64,000 nucleotides of DNA from an uncultured Desulfovibrio sp. (GCF_944324505.1 NZ_CALUWO010000005.1:114281-178280); one strand, 5' to 3'; shown: positions 8,248-17,461, counted from the stretch's first letter. Numbers and translations: made by a program. The notes: a model not told the origin generated them from the sequence alone.

Positions 8248-9537
8248 TTAGGACGTTTTGCGGTCGCGCAGCATCTTCACGGCACAGAACTTGCCGCACA
8301 TGGCGCAGACTTCTTCGTTCTTGTGCTCTTCGCGGCGCTTGTCGAGCTGTTCGGGGTCAAGGGCGGCGGCGCGCATCTTGTCCCAGTCAAGGTTTTTGCG
8401 ACCCTCATTCATGAGGGCCTCGCGTGCCCTGGCACGGGCCGTGCCCAGGGCCACTTCGCCCACCTGGGCCGCCACGCGGGAGGCCATGACGCCGGCGCGC
8501 ACATCAGCCTCATCGGGCAGGGTCAGATGTTCGGCCGGGGTGAGGTAGCAGAGGAAGTCCACTCCGGCTTCCACGCCGATGGCCCCGCCGATGGCGCCGG
8601 CAATGTGATCATAGCCCGGGGCGCTGTCGCAGCACAGGGGGCCGAGCACATAGAGGGGGGCATTGTGGGTCAGGCGCTTGATGCCCTGAATCTGGGTGCG
8701 CACCAGGTGCATGGGCACGTGGCCCGGCCCTTCGATCATGCACTGCACGCCGCGTTCCAGGGCGTATTTTGCCAGGCGGCCCAGGTTGATGACTTCTTCC
8801 CACTGGGCGGCATCGCCGGCGTCCACCCCTGCGCCGGGGCGCAGGCCGTCACCCAGGGACAGGGTCACATTGTATTCGCGGCAGACATCGATGAGGCGGT
8901 CAAAATATTCCAGCAGGGGATTTTCGCGCTGGTTTTCCAGCATCCAGCGGGAGAGCATGGAACCGCCGCGGGAAACCACGCCCATGACGCGGGTGCTTTC
9001 CACACCGAACTGAGCGCCCTTGAGGGACAGACCGCAGTGCACGGTCATGAAATCCACCCCCTGGCGGGCCTGTTTTTCGATCTCGTTGAAGAGGTCATCG
9101 GCCTTCATGCTGGCGATGTCGCGATCCGCGTCCAGAATCTGCTGGCCCACGGCATACATGGGCACCGTGCCCAGAGGGGCAGGGCTGTTGGTGAGCATGC
9201 CGGTGCGAATGGCGTCCAGATCGCCGGCAATGGAAAGGTCCATCACCGTGTCGGCACCGGCAGCAAGGGCGGCCTTGAGTTTCCGCTCTTCGGTGCTGAT
9301 GCAGTTGTTCAGCGGCGATGTGCCAAGGTTGGCATTGACCTTGATGCGGGACGGCTGCCCCACCACAATGGGGGAGACACCACTGTGGGCCGGATTGCCC
9401 AGAAGAACCATGGTGCCGGCATTGATGGCGTCCGTGATGAACGCGGGGTCCAGACCTTCTTCGGCAGCGATCCGGGCAAGGTGTTTGTCAAGCAGGCCGC
9501 GCAGGGCGGAGTTCTGGGAAATGAGCGAAGATGCCAT
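8248..9537 (-). CDS. thiC: Phosphomethylpyrimidine synthase ThiC
   Basis: ThiC is the radical-SAM enzyme that rearranges aminoimidazole ribotide into hydroxymethylpyrimidine phosphate for thiamine synthesis. The 429-residue protein carries the family core (KVNANLGTSP, MTVHCGLS, MGVVSRGGS, EGPGHVPMH). It ends with the cluster cysteines CAMCGKFC. The spacing is CX2CX3C, one residue shorter in the second gap than the E. coli CX2CX4C. The protein is also shorter than E. coli ThiC at the N-terminus, as in many anaerobes. The start at 9537 (MASSLISQNSALRG) follows the attenuator; an open frame through the riboswitch up to 9651 is not coding. Controlled by the TPP riboswitch upstream. Confidence 0.95.
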   Translation of the reverse strand: MASSLISQNSALRGLLDKHLARIAAEEGLDPAFITDAINAGTMVLLGNPAHSGVSPIVVGQPSRIKVNANLGTSPLNNCISTEERKLKAALAAGADTVMDLSIAGDLDAIRTGMLTNSPAPLGTVPMYAVGQQILDADRDIASMKADDLFNEIEKQARQGVDFMTVHCGLSLKGAQFGVESTRVMGVVSRGGSMLSRWMLENQRENPLLEYFDRLIDVCREYNVTLSLGDGLRPGAGVDAGDAAQWEEVINLGRLAKYALERGVQCMIEGPGHVPMHLVRTQIQGIKRLTHNAPLYVLGPLCCDSAPGYDHIAGAIGGAIGVEAGVDFLCYLTPAEHLTLPDEADVRAGVMASRVAAQVGEVALGTARARAREALMNEGRKNLDWDKMRAAALDPEQLDKRREEHKNEEVCAMCGKFCAVKMLRDRKTS

Positions 9538-9574
9538 ATCGTAGAGCCTCGCAAGCGTTGCGACGCAGGGCAGG

Positions 9575-9610
9575 AACAAAAACATCGCACCGGGGAAAGC
9601 GGGTGCGATG
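9575..9610 (-). terminator. Attenuator of the thiC TPP riboswitch
   Basis: On the minus strand CATCGCACC (9610-9602) pairs with GGTGCGATG (9591-9583) and is followed by TTTTTGTT. It sits between the riboswitch aptamer and the thiC start, which fits transcriptional termination when TPP is bound. Confidence 0.88.
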
Positions 9611-9611
9611 G

Positions 9612-9712
9612 CATAGCTTCCCTCCGGCAGTACAAGCTGCGTCAGGTTCATAGGGTCTGGGTCATGCCCACTCTCAGCCGCCTTGCTGCCACATGCGGCT
9701 CCCCTAGCTAGT
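9612..9712 (-). promoter_or_regulatory. TPP riboswitch (THI element)
   Basis: Reading the minus strand, the leader contains the conserved aptamer parts in order: CTAGGGGAGC, then CTGAGAG, then the ACCC..ATGAACCTGA core, then the TACTGCCGGAGGGAAGC closing helix. These are the signatures of the TPP aptamer, which senses thiamine pyrophosphate. It lies directly between a strong promoter and an intrinsic terminator, upstream of thiC. Confidence 0.93.
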
Positions 9713-9720
9713 AGACCTCT

Positions 9721-9749
9721 TTTATACGCCCAAATGCCTCTTTTGTAAA
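9721..9749 (-). promoter_or_regulatory. Sigma-70-type promoter of thiC
   Basis: Minus-strand TTTACA (-35, 9749-9744) and TATAAA (-10, 9726-9721) are separated by exactly 17 bases. Predicted transcription starts near 9714, right at the 5' edge of the TPP aptamer. Confidence 0.75.
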
Positions 9750-9801
9750 GGTTGTTTTTCCTGTCTTGCCATGCCGGCGGGCTTACGGTACCTCATGGAG
9801 C

Positions 9802-11163
9802 ATGACGCGACGTCGTTTGCTGACTCCGCTTACCTGGCCGGTGCTTTCCTTTCTGCTGGCCATCATTCTGGGCGGCCTGCTGCTCTGCCTGCCGTACTGT
9901 AGCGTGGATGCGGCCCTGCATCCGGTGGATGCCTTTTTTCTGGCCACGTCTGCGGTCTGCGTTACGGGGCTGAGTCCTGTGGACATCAGCACCCTGCTTA
10001 CGCCCCTGGGGCAGGGGGTGCTGCTCTGTCTGGTGCAGGTGGGCGGCCTGGGGGTCATGACCTATACCAGTCTGGTCTTTCTGCTCTGGAAGCATCACGT
10101 GCCCTTTGGCAGCCGCGAGGCTGTCAGCCAGGCTCTGCTGGGGGGAAATTTTGATCTGCGGGCCTTTCTGCGCTGTCTGCTGGGCATGGTGCTGGGCATA
10201 GAGGCCGTGGCGGCCCTGGTTCTGCACTGGCATGACCCGGACTTTTTCACTCCTTTCAGCGCGGTCTTTCATGCGGTTTCAGCCTTCTGCAATGCCGGTT
10301 TTGCCCTGCGCCCCGACAATCTCATGGCCTATCGTGACGATGTGGTGGTCAATGTGGTCATCTGTGTCTGTATCATACTGGGGGGCATTGGCTTCGGGGT
10401 GCTGCACGAGCTGCTGGGAGTGCTCACGCGCGGCCGGCTCGGCCCGGGGGGAACACGCTTCAGCCGTCTGAGCCGGCTGGTGGTGAGCACGTCCCTCTTT
10501 CTGGTGCTGGCCGGGGGGCTGCTGCTCTATGTCATCGGCTGGAGGCGCCCCGGCAATGAACAGGTGGTGGGCGAGGGCTTTGCCCTGCTGCTGTCGTCCT
10601 TTTTCCAGTCCATTTCTGCCCGGACGGCGGGCTTCAATACGGTGGACATTGCCAGCCTGAGTCATGCCAGCCTCATGGTGCTCATGGCGCTCATGTTTGT
10701 GGGGGGCGGGCCGGGGTCCTGTGCCGGCGGCATCAAGGTAACCACATTCCGGGTGCTGCTGGGTTATCTGCTGGCCCAGCTGCGCGGCGGCGGGCAGATT
10801 GTCCTGGCCAATCGCGGCGTGCGGGACGAGAACCTGACCCGCGCCCTGACGCTGTTCTTTCTGTACGGCTTCATGATCATGACATCCATCTTTCTGCTCA
10901 GCCTGACGGAGTCGGGCATCCTGTACCGCACGGCGGACAGCGGCATGAGCTTTCTTCACCTGCTGTTCGAGGTGGTGTCTGCCCTGGGCACCGTGGGCCT
11001 GAGCGCCAATGTGACGCCGCGACTCAGCTTTGAGGGCAAGTGCATTATCATGGTAAACATGTTTGCCGGCCGTGTGGGGCTGCTGGGCATTCTGCTGGCC
11101 CTGCGCAGTCTGCACCCGCGCCGGGCCTACCGCTATGCGGAAAGCGAGCTGCCCATCGGCTAG
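9802..11163 (+). CDS. ktrB: TrkH/KtrB-family potassium uptake channel subunit
   Basis: The membrane subunit of a Ktr-type K+ uptake system. The 453-residue product has four pore loops with the expected selectivity-filter glycines: AVCVTGLS, FCNAGF, ARTAGFNT and ALGTVGLS. Between them are the paired membrane helices of the MPM fold. Length is that of KtrB rather than the longer TrkH. The start at 9802 (MTRRRLLTP) places the first helix close to the N-terminus; a TGGAG lies just upstream. The regulatory partner ktrA follows 299 bases downstream on the same strand, which supports the Ktr assignment. Confidence 0.9.
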   Translation: MTRRRLLTPLTWPVLSFLLAIILGGLLLCLPYCSVDAALHPVDAFFLATSAVCVTGLSPVDISTLLTPLGQGVLLCLVQVGGLGVMTYTSLVFLLWKHHVPFGSREAVSQALLGGNFDLRAFLRCLLGMVLGIEAVAALVLHWHDPDFFTPFSAVFHAVSAFCNAGFALRPDNLMAYRDDVVVNVVICVCIILGGIGFGVLHELLGVLTRGRLGPGGTRFSRLSRLVVSTSLFLVLAGGLLLYVIGWRRPGNEQVVGEGFALLLSSFFQSISARTAGFNTVDIASLSHASLMVLMALMFVGGGPGSCAGGIKVTTFRVLLGYLLAQLRGGGQIVLANRGVRDENLTRALTLFFLYGFMIMTSIFLLSLTESGILYRTADSGMSFLHLLFEVVSALGTVGLSANVTPRLSFEGKCIIMVNMFAGRVGLLGILLALRSLHPRRAYRYAESELPIG

Positions 11164-11462
11164 CGGCTGTCCGCGCAACAGGCGCGCTGCGGCAGGACGA
11201 ACGGGCCCCTTCAGGCGCATGGCTCTCGGTGCCTGGCCCGTTGCTGGTGCGTGTGCTGTTCAGGAGGACGCAGGCTGCCGCCCACCCGATTCGTCCGGTC
11301 GACCAGGTCGGCCCGGCCAGCGGAGTCCGGCACGGGAGCGCTATCCTGCGGCATGGGGCTGCGTATGGGCAAAATGGCTGCGGGCGGCCCTGGCTTCGGC
11401 TGTCCGGCACAGTGCAGGAGCGCGGCGCACCGGGCGTATCATGAGTACTGACGGGGAAAAGC

Positions 11463-12107
11463 ATGGAAATCGGCATCATCGGTCTGGGGAAATTCGGTCT
11501 GCGCATGGCGCGGACCCTGCGGGACCTGGGGCATACGGTCATTGGCATTGATGCCTCTGAAAATCGCGTGCAGCTGGCCGAGGAATATCTGGAAACGGTC
11601 TACAGGGCCGATGCCACCAATCTGACGGTGCTGCGCTCACTGCACATGCAGGAACTGGACTGGGTCGTCATCTGCGTGGGAGAGAGTGTGGAACAGTCGC
11701 TGAACATCACGCTCAATGTGCAGGAGCTGGCCGGTCCGCGTCTGCTGGTGAAGGCTTCCAATGAGGAACATCGCAAGATTCTGCAGCGCCTGCACGTGGA
11801 CAGAGCCATTGTGCCCGAGGTGGATGCGGCTGTCATGGCCGCGCATCAGCTGGCCAATCCGGGCATGCTGGACCTGATTCCCAAATACGGGGGCATTGCC
11901 ATCCAGGAACTGGATGTGGACCGCTGGCACGGCAAGACGCTGGTGGAGCTGAACCTCATGCAGGAGCATGCCGTCATGGTCATGGGCATTCGGCCGGCCG
12001 GTGCGGATGCGTTCATCTTTGTTCCGCCCGCCCGCACGGTCCTGCAGCGGGGTGACCGGCTGGTGGTGGCCGGGCGGCCTGCCTCCATGGGGCGTCTGCG
12101 CCCCTGA
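11463..12107 (+). CDS. ktrA: KtrA/TrkA-type RCK potassium-channel regulatory protein
   Basis: Cytoplasmic gating ring subunit that binds nucleotides and controls KtrB. The 214-residue product has one RCK_N Rossmann domain with GIIGLGKFG at 4-12 and an acidic residue closing the second strand (GIDAS). An RCK_C domain in the last 80 residues contains KTLVELNL and GDRLVVAG. A single RCK_N/RCK_C pair is the KtrA form, whereas E. coli TrkA is doubled. The 299-base gap after ktrB is unusually long for an operon and holds no gene I can support. It converges with the YgjP-like gene, only 10 bases apart. Confidence 0.9.
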   Translation: MEIGIIGLGKFGLRMARTLRDLGHTVIGIDASENRVQLAEEYLETVYRADATNLTVLRSLHMQELDWVVICVGESVEQSLNITLNVQELAGPRLLVKASNEEHRKILQRLHVDRAIVPEVDAAVMAAHQLANPGMLDLIPKYGGIAIQELDVDRWHGKTLVELNLMQEHAVMVMGIRPAGADAFIFVPPARTVLQRGDRLVVAGRPASMGRLRP

Positions 12108-12117
12108 GAGCGCCTGT

Positions 12118-12966
12118 TCAGTCCCTGTGCTGTGCCCACCAGGGCAGCTCCTGCCAGAAGCGGGAAAGGCGGCGCTCCCGTGCGGCCCAGTCCGGCGCCA
12201 GCCGGGCCAGTTCGGCCCGGTAGGCGGGCGAGTGGTTCATGTGGCGGATGTGGCAGAGTTCGTGCAGGCACAGAAAGACCGCATCCTCCCGTGGCAGCAG
12301 GACGGCCCGCCAGTTGAGGCGGATGTGCCCGCTGTCCGGCTGTTCCTTGTCCCGTGAGCAGCTGCCCCAGCGGGAGCGCTGGTCCCGCACCTGCACGCTG
12401 CGCACGACAAAGCCGTGCCGACGGGCCAGGGCCTGCAGGAACGGCGGCAGGCAGCGCTGGGCCTGCGCCCGGCACCAGTCCTGCAGCACGCGGGCCATCA
12501 GGGTTTCCACCGGATCACCATAGAGGCGCAGGGCCGTCCCGTCTTCCAGCAGCAGCAGTCGCTGCGCGCCCTGTTCCCGCAGCAGGGAGCGGGTGCCCGG
12601 CCTGGCTGCCGCATGCCGCCCCTGGGCCAGCGAACCTTCCAGGCGCAGGGGTAGAGACAGTTCCGCCACGGGCAGACAGAGCGCTGCCGGCAGGGGGTGG
12701 GCTTCCTCCTGCACAGGGCGGGAGGCCCAGGCCTTTTCCAGCCAGGGCAGCGCGGCGCGCAGCTGGGGCAGCAGCCGGGCGGCGGACAGACCGGGAGCCA
12801 CCGAGAGGCGCAGGCGTCCCTGGGCGGAAAGGCTCAGGCGCAGCAGCCGGCAGGCGGCATGCCGCCGGATACGGGCGGACAGGCGGGTTCCGTCGGCAAG
12901 AACAAAGCAGACCTCGTCATCCTGAAGATGCACGCTGCCCGCCGGGGCGGAGGGAGCTTGTGGCAT
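12118..12966 (-). CDS. YgjP-like metallopeptidase (DUF45/M48-type)
   Basis: A 282-residue protein with the RSRWGSCS motif and a zinc-peptidase HELCH at 235-239, followed by MNHSPAY with a likely third ligand at H245. This combination is typical of the YgjP/DUF45 family, whose cellular substrates are unknown. The start at 12966 follows the stop of the preceding binding-protein gene by a single base, so translation is probably coupled. The N-terminal 130 residues are Ala/Arg/Leu-rich and poorly conserved. It has no clear functional link to its partner. It ends 10 bases from the convergent ktrA stop and I see no terminator between them. Confidence 0.82.
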   Translation of the reverse strand: MPQAPSAPAGSVHLQDDEVCFVLADGTRLSARIRRHAACRLLRLSLSAQGRLRLSVAPGLSAARLLPQLRAALPWLEKAWASRPVQEEAHPLPAALCLPVAELSLPLRLEGSLAQGRHAAARPGTRSLLREQGAQRLLLLEDGTALRLYGDPVETLMARVLQDWCRAQAQRCLPPFLQALARRHGFVVRSVQVRDQRSRWGSCSRDKEQPDSGHIRLNWRAVLLPREDAVFLCLHELCHIRHMNHSPAYRAELARLAPDWAARERRLSRFWQELPWWAQHRD

Positions 12967-12967
12967 C

Positions 12968-14068
12968 TTACTGTCCGGGGGCCTCGTTCCCGGACGAAGC
13001 GGGCTGCTGCCGGGCCAGAAGGCGCAGATAGGTTCCGGTGGCATAGGTTCCGTCGCCCACCTTGCGGGCCTCCTGGGGGGTGATGCGCCCCAGCGCGGTA
13101 AAGAAGCGGGCCACACCGGCCTGCCACTGCTGCACCTGGCTGGGGCCGTGACTGTCGTCAAACAGGGCAAGCTGTTCCTGGAGGGTATAGACTGGATGGT
13201 TGCGCAGGTCCTGCAACGCCAGGGCAGCACTGTACTCCCGGTGGGAAAACTGCTGATAGAAGCGCTGGTACTGGGGCACGAGCTGTTCCGGCGGGGTGCT
13301 TCTGATGGCGGCAATGCCCCGCAGGTAAACCCCCAGAAAGCGCACCGTCACGTCGGGGTGGCGGGCAGCATAGCGGGTGTCGGCCACCATCACCACGGGA
13401 TTGCCGCGCCCGCACAGGCGCATGTCTGCGGCAAGAACGGCGCCTCTGTGCAGGGCATCAAACAGATAGGGCGCCCACAGGGCCACGCCGTCTCCTTCTC
13501 CCCGTTCAAAGGCCGCCAGGGCCTCTTTCTGCTCCATGTTCCTGATAATGATGTCACTGTCGCGCAGGCCCAGTATTTCCAGCCAGACATTGAGGGCATA
13601 GTGGGCGGAAGAGACGGTGGTGACCAGAAAGGTCTTGCCCCGCACCGTCTGGGGACTGCCGCAGACCTGGGGATACTGGCGGTTCCAGCCCCGTACCTGG
13701 GCCATGTCGCTGCCGGCCCGCAGCAGGACGCCATTGCTGCCTGACTCGTCGTTGCCCAGGGCAATGATGCTGCTGTTGTAGCGCAGATTGCCCAGCATGG
13801 CAGGCACGGCCCCCATGAGGGCAAAGTGCCAGCCGCGCGAGGCCAGGGCGGTGAGCATGTCCGCGCCGGAAGCAAAGCGCTTCATCTCCACGTTCAGGCC
13901 GGCTTCCTTGTCCCAGCCGTGTTCCTTGGCATACCACATGGGGAAGGTTTCATGATCGCCCAGCCAGGCGCTGACCACCGTGGTCAGTTCCCCGGCCATG
14001 GCCGCGCGGGGAAACAGGGTGGCAACAAGCAGGGCAGCCAGGAGAAGACGCGGAAGCATGTGCAGCAT
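12968..14068 (-). CDS. ABC-type periplasmic binding protein of the sulfonate/nitrate/taurine (NMT1/SsuA-like) class, without its transporter
   Basis: A 366-residue exported protein: signal peptide ending AAMAGE, then the type-2 binding-protein fold. Its pattern WYAKEHGWDKEAGLNVE...FASGADMLTAL resembles the SsuA/TauA/NMT1 group. Further motifs include GKTFLVTTVSSAHYAL in the second lobe. No permease or ATPase gene lies next to it. It is transcribed toward the YgjP-like gene and sits downstream of ald. Because tpa and ald are close, taurine or another sulfonate is an attractive ligand, but that is inference. GGAG precedes the ATG by about seven bases. Confidence 0.75.
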   Translation of the reverse strand: MLHMLPRLLLAALLVATLFPRAAMAGELTTVVSAWLGDHETFPMWYAKEHGWDKEAGLNVEMKRFASGADMLTALASRGWHFALMGAVPAMLGNLRYNSSIIALGNDESGSNGVLLRAGSDMAQVRGWNRQYPQVCGSPQTVRGKTFLVTTVSSAHYALNVWLEILGLRDSDIIIRNMEQKEALAAFERGEGDGVALWAPYLFDALHRGAVLAADMRLCGRGNPVVMVADTRYAARHPDVTVRFLGVYLRGIAAIRSTPPEQLVPQYQRFYQQFSHREYSAALALQDLRNHPVYTLQEQLALFDDSHGPSQVQQWQAGVARFFTALGRITPQEARKVGDGTYATGTYLRLLARQQPASSGNEAPGQ

Positions 14069-14326
14069 GGGGACACTCCGTGGACGTGGGCGTTACGCGA
14101 AGGGGAAACAGCGCAGCACAGCCGGAAGGCCGGCCGGAGGCGGCGGGGCCGCGTGTCTGCCAGGGAGAGATGTTGCTGAGCATAGCCTGTCCCACGGCGG
14201 GGCGCAAGGTAGTGCGGCGTGTGCGGCAGGCCTGCGGCAAGACCGGACATGCGGGCGCGGGCAGGACCGCTCCGGGATGGTGGCTACGGGGTAGCGGACC
14301 CGGGCAGAGGCTACAACCCGGCATGC

Positions 14327-14374
14327 ACTGGCAACGAAGCAGCACACGGACTGGCATGGACTGGAACGAACTGG
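14327..14374. repeat. Short repeats of ACTGG with a 10-base period
   Basis: ACTGG occurs at 14350, 14360 and 14370 in exact 10-base steps, and once more at 14327, in the gap between the binding-protein gene and ald. A related 10-base tandem repeat occurs at 20999-21028. Function unknown. Confidence 0.5.
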
Positions 14375-14544
14375 CTGGCCCGGATGGGGTAACCGGCGTC
14401 ATGCCGGGCCATTGTGGCAGCATGTCGGGGCTGGCCGGAGGCCCCTTCGGGAGGGAACGTCCGGCGGACGTGGCATGTGTCAGCGGGCCGGACGCCTTGT
14501 GTGGGAAGGGGCGTGTCGAAGCCCGCAGACGGCAGGCACAGCAT

Positions 14545-14576
14545 AAAAAAATCCCCCCGGCCGCGAAGCCGGGGGG
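14545..14576 (-). terminator. Intrinsic terminator of ald
   Basis: CCCCCCGGC (14553-14561) pairs with GCCGGGGGG (14568-14576). The A-run at 14545-14551 gives the U-tract of the minus-strand transcript. It is 28 bases after the ald stop. Confidence 0.88.
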
Positions 14577-14603
14577 AGAGGGATGGCAGGGCGGGTCAGC
14601 CCG

Positions 14604-15722
14604 TTACTTCAGCATTTCGGCGGCGGGAACGTATTCCAGACCGAAGGCATCGGCAACGCCCTTGAAGGTGCACTTGCCATAGACGGTGTTGAGACCGCGG
14701 GCAAGAGCGATGTTGTCGGCGCAGGCCTTCTTCCAGCCCTTGTCGGCCAGCTGCAGGGCATAGGGCAGGGTGGCGTTGGTCAGGGCGTAGGTGGAGGCGA
14801 TCGGCACGGCGCCGGGGATGTTGGCCACGGAGTAGTGGACAACGTCATGCTTCACGAAGGTCGGGTTTTCGTGCGTGGTCGGATGACCGGCGGTGGTTTC
14901 CACAGCGCCGCCCTGGTCAATGGCCACGTCCACCACGGCGGAGCCGGGGCGCATGGTTTTGATCATGTCTTCGGTCACCAGCTGCGGGCACTTGGCGCCG
15001 GGGATGAGCACGGAGCCGATGACGAGGTCGGCGTCCTTCACGGCGGCGGCAATGTTGTGGCTGTTGGAAGCCATGGTCTGCACGCGGGCGCCGAAGATGT
15101 CGTCGAGGTAGCGCAGGCGGTTCAGGTTGTTGTCAAGGATGGTCACTTCGGCGCCGATGCCGATGGCCATTTTGGCAGCGTTGGTGCCCACGATGCCGCC
15201 ACCCACGATGACGACCTTGCCGCGCTGCACGCCGGGCACGCCGCCCAGCAGCACGCCGCAGCCGCCGGCCTGCTTGGTGAGGATGTTGGCGCCCACCTGG
15301 ATGGACATGCGGCCGGCCACTTCGGACATGGGAGCCAGCAGGGGCAGGGTGCGGTCATCGGGCTGCACGGTTTCGTAGGCCAGGCCCACCACGCCAGCGT
15401 TGAGCAGGGCATCGGTCTGGGGCTTGTCGGCGGCCAGGTGCAGATAGGTGAAGAGCAGCAGGCCTTCGCGGAAGTATTTGTATTCGCTCTGCAGAGGTTC
15501 CTTCACCTTCATGATCATGTCGGCCTTGGCCCAGACATCGGCCACGGGCATCATGGTAGCGCCGGCAGCCTTGTAGTCGTCATCAGAAATGCGGCTGCCG
15601 AGACCGGCGCCGATTTCGATCATGACCTCGTGGCCATGGTCCTTCAGAGCTTTGACGCCAGCGGGGGTGATGCCTACACGATGTTCGTTGGCCTTGATTT
15701 CTTTGGTAACGCCGATAAGCAT
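14604..15722 (-). CDS. ald: Alanine dehydrogenase
   Basis: NAD-dependent enzyme that interconverts alanine and pyruvate plus ammonium. The 372-residue length and the sequence match the family. [20 protein letters not shown] opens the protein, MKVKEP follows in the substrate domain, and the NAD-binding motif [13 protein letters not shown] lies in the middle. ANIPGAVP and [12 protein letters not shown] come near the C-terminus. The start at 15722 has AGGAGG upstream. In Bilophila-type taurine metabolism Ald regenerates pyruvate for Tpa and yields NADH; tpa lies two genes upstream on the same strand. It has its own terminator and a 500-base upstream region, so it is probably transcribed separately. 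Confidence 0.94.
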   Translation of the reverse strand: MLIGVTKEIKANEHRVGITPAGVKALKDHGHEVMIEIGAGLGSRISDDDYKAAGATMMPVADVWAKADMIMKVKEPLQSEYKYFREGLLLFTYLHLAADKPQTDALLNAGVVGLAYETVQPDDRTLPLLAPMSEVAGRMSIQVGANILTKQAGGCGVLLGGVPGVQRGKVVIVGGGIVGTNAAKMAIGIGAEVTILDNNLNRLRYLDDIFGARVQTMASNSHNIAAAVKDADLVIGSVLIPGAKCPQLVTEDMIKTMRPGSAVVDVAIDQGGAVETTAGHPTTHENPTFVKHDVVHYSVANIPGAVPIASTYALTNATLPYALQLADKGWKKACADNIALARGLNTVYGKCTFKGVADAFGLEYVPAAEMLK

Positions 15723-16222
15723 TTGGATGCCTCCTGAAAAGGCTGCAGGTGAAGTTGGAAAGATTCGCACAAGACGAACAGTGCCTCGTACCATGAGAGG
15801 GAGGATATCCGAGGGGTCCGGCCTCTCACGCTCTGCGCGGGGTGCTGTGCCGTTGGTTTTTCTGTTGTGAAGAAAAGCTCTTTACGGGGAGCAGCACCAG
15901 GCTCAGCCTGTTTTCCCGGCTCACGAGGGCAACTTAGCGCGTTTTGTGGTCAAGAGCAAGGGGAAAGAGAAAAAAATGTCAAAAAACATATAATTCATTG
16001 ATATCATAGGAAAAAAATAGTTCTTTCCCACAAAATGTCCGTGGAACGCGCCGCCTGTACCGCCCTGTGCCGGACCCTGCGCAGAAGTTTCCGAAAAAAG
16101 GTAATAAATACTTATGGTTAAAAAATATTTTTTTATGGATTTTTGGCAATGTCCTGGGAACTTGTTCAGACAATCTCACAAAGATTGAGAAGATAAAAGG
16201 ATAAATTTCACAATTGACGGAA
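15723..16222. other. Long upstream region of ald, partly AT-rich
   Basis: Five hundred bases between the BMP-type gene and ald. The ald-proximal part contains TTGACA-like hexamers on the minus strand (15982-15977 and around 15955), without a strong -10. The segment 15965-16200 is much more AT-rich than the genome. An open frame at 15979-16179 on minus (66 codons) has no ribosome binding site or recognisable domain and is not called. The region probably holds the ald promoter and the 3' end of the upstream transcript. Confidence 0.45.
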
Positions 16223-17308
16223 TCAGCGGCAGTTGCAGAGCGTGCCCTGACGCAGGGAAGGCAGGCGTATGCTGCCCCTGCTCAGCTCCATGCGCAGTTC
16301 CTTGCAGCGCTGGAGCAGTCGGGGCGGCAGGGGCTTGCCCGCGGCGGCATAGCTGGCAAAGTTGGTGATGTCCACGCCGCCGTTTTCCAGCGTATAGGTA
16401 ATGATTTCCGCTCCCTGAAAGCGGTCGTCGGCATAGGCTGTGACCAGTTCCTCCACGGCACGGTCGGCCCGCTTGCGGATAGAGGTCAGCACGGTTCCGG
16501 GCATGAGGCTGTCCTGGTCGGCATCCATGCCGATGGCCAGGGCCTGCCGCTGCCGCAGCAGATCCAGTGTGCCCAGTCCGGCGCGTCCGGCGGACAGCAC
16601 CACAACGGCCGCCCCCTGATCCAGCATTTCCTGGACGGCTGCCCGGGCGGCAGCCGTATCGGTCCACGAGCCGATAACCCGGTGCAGAATGCGCATGTCA
16701 GGCGTCACCAGGCGTGCCCCTTCCAGAAAGCCGTTCAGCATGGTGCGCACGGCGCCGGTTTCATAGGCAGAAAGCCAGCCCAGTGCCCGGGGGCTGCTCC
16801 CGGACTGTGTGCCATCGGCTGTCAGCATGGCTGCCGCGGCTCCGGCCAGAAAGGCGGCCTGCTCGTCGGCAAAGGTGATGGACATGATATTGGCTGCCCG
16901 CACGCCGGTATCAATGCAGCCGAAGCGGGTCTGGCGGAAATTGGCCGCATTGTTGCGCAGTACTTCGTGAAGATTGTCGCAGGCCACGATAAGCAGACCG
17001 GAGCGGGCAGCTTCCTGTCGGAAGATGGCCTGCTGGTCGGCATGGGCCGGCGCCACCACCACGCGCACAGGCAGGCCGGTGCTGCGGGCGGCGCGTTGCA
17101 GGCCGCTTTTGAGCAGATCGTTCCAGCCCTGGTCCGGGCTATCGTCTTCCAGCAGCAGGGTCACGACGCCGGCGGGCGGTGTGGCCGCCGGGGCGGCACC
17201 GGCCGGGGACGGGGCCAGGGCGGCCAGCAGGAGCAGAAGAATCAGACAGCAGCGCAGAAGACCGGCCAGGGCCGGGCGCGGCGCATGGCATAACAGCAAG
17301 CAGGACAT
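16223..17308 (-). CDS. BMP-family (PnrA-like) periplasmic binding protein, orphan
   Basis: A 361-residue exported protein with a long signal region (LLLLLAALAPSPAGA). It then shows the BMP/PnrA pattern: SPDQGWNDLLKSGL, ITFADEQAAFLAGAAAA, GSWTDTAAARAAVQEML, AIGMDADQDSLMPGTVLTSIRKRADRAV. BMP proteins bind purine nucleosides or, in some cases, other small molecules for ABC uptake or sensing. No ABC permease is adjacent. It lies between tpa and ald on the same strand, with GGAGG before the ATG at 17308. The frame is open further upstream to 17410, without a ribosome site. Ligand unknown; the position beside the taurine genes is suggestive only. Confidence 0.8.
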   Translation of the reverse strand: MSCLLLCHAPRPALAGLLRCCLILLLLLAALAPSPAGAAPAATPPAGVVTLLLEDDSPDQGWNDLLKSGLQRAARSTGLPVRVVVAPAHADQQAIFRQEAARSGLLIVACDNLHEVLRNNAANFRQTRFGCIDTGVRAANIMSITFADEQAAFLAGAAAAMLTADGTQSGSSPRALGWLSAYETGAVRTMLNGFLEGARLVTPDMRILHRVIGSWTDTAAARAAVQEMLDQGAAVVVLSAGRAGLGTLDLLRQRQALAIGMDADQDSLMPGTVLTSIRKRADRAVEELVTAYADDRFQGAEIITYTLENGGVDITNFASYAAAGKPLPPRLLQRCKELRMELSRGSIRLPSLRQGTLCNCR

Positions 17309-17461
17309 GGCATCCTCCGCAAAAGGGGTTGGGGGCGGCCGGCAGTGCCGCCACGGGACAGACCCGCCCGGGCGGACGTATCGGCGGGACGGAGGGGAGT
17401 GTGCCCGCAAAACCCCGGCTTGACAAGATTGATGCCGCGGGCGGAAAAGGCAGGGAGCAAC

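Noticed and set aside
15979..16179. A 66-codon minus-strand frame in the AT-rich gap upstream of ald
   Set aside because: No ribosome binding site, atypical composition and no similarity that I recognise.
16171..16187. Inverted repeat CAATCT/AGATTG after the BMP-type gene as a terminator
   Set aside because: Only six base pairs and no T-run on the transcribed strand.
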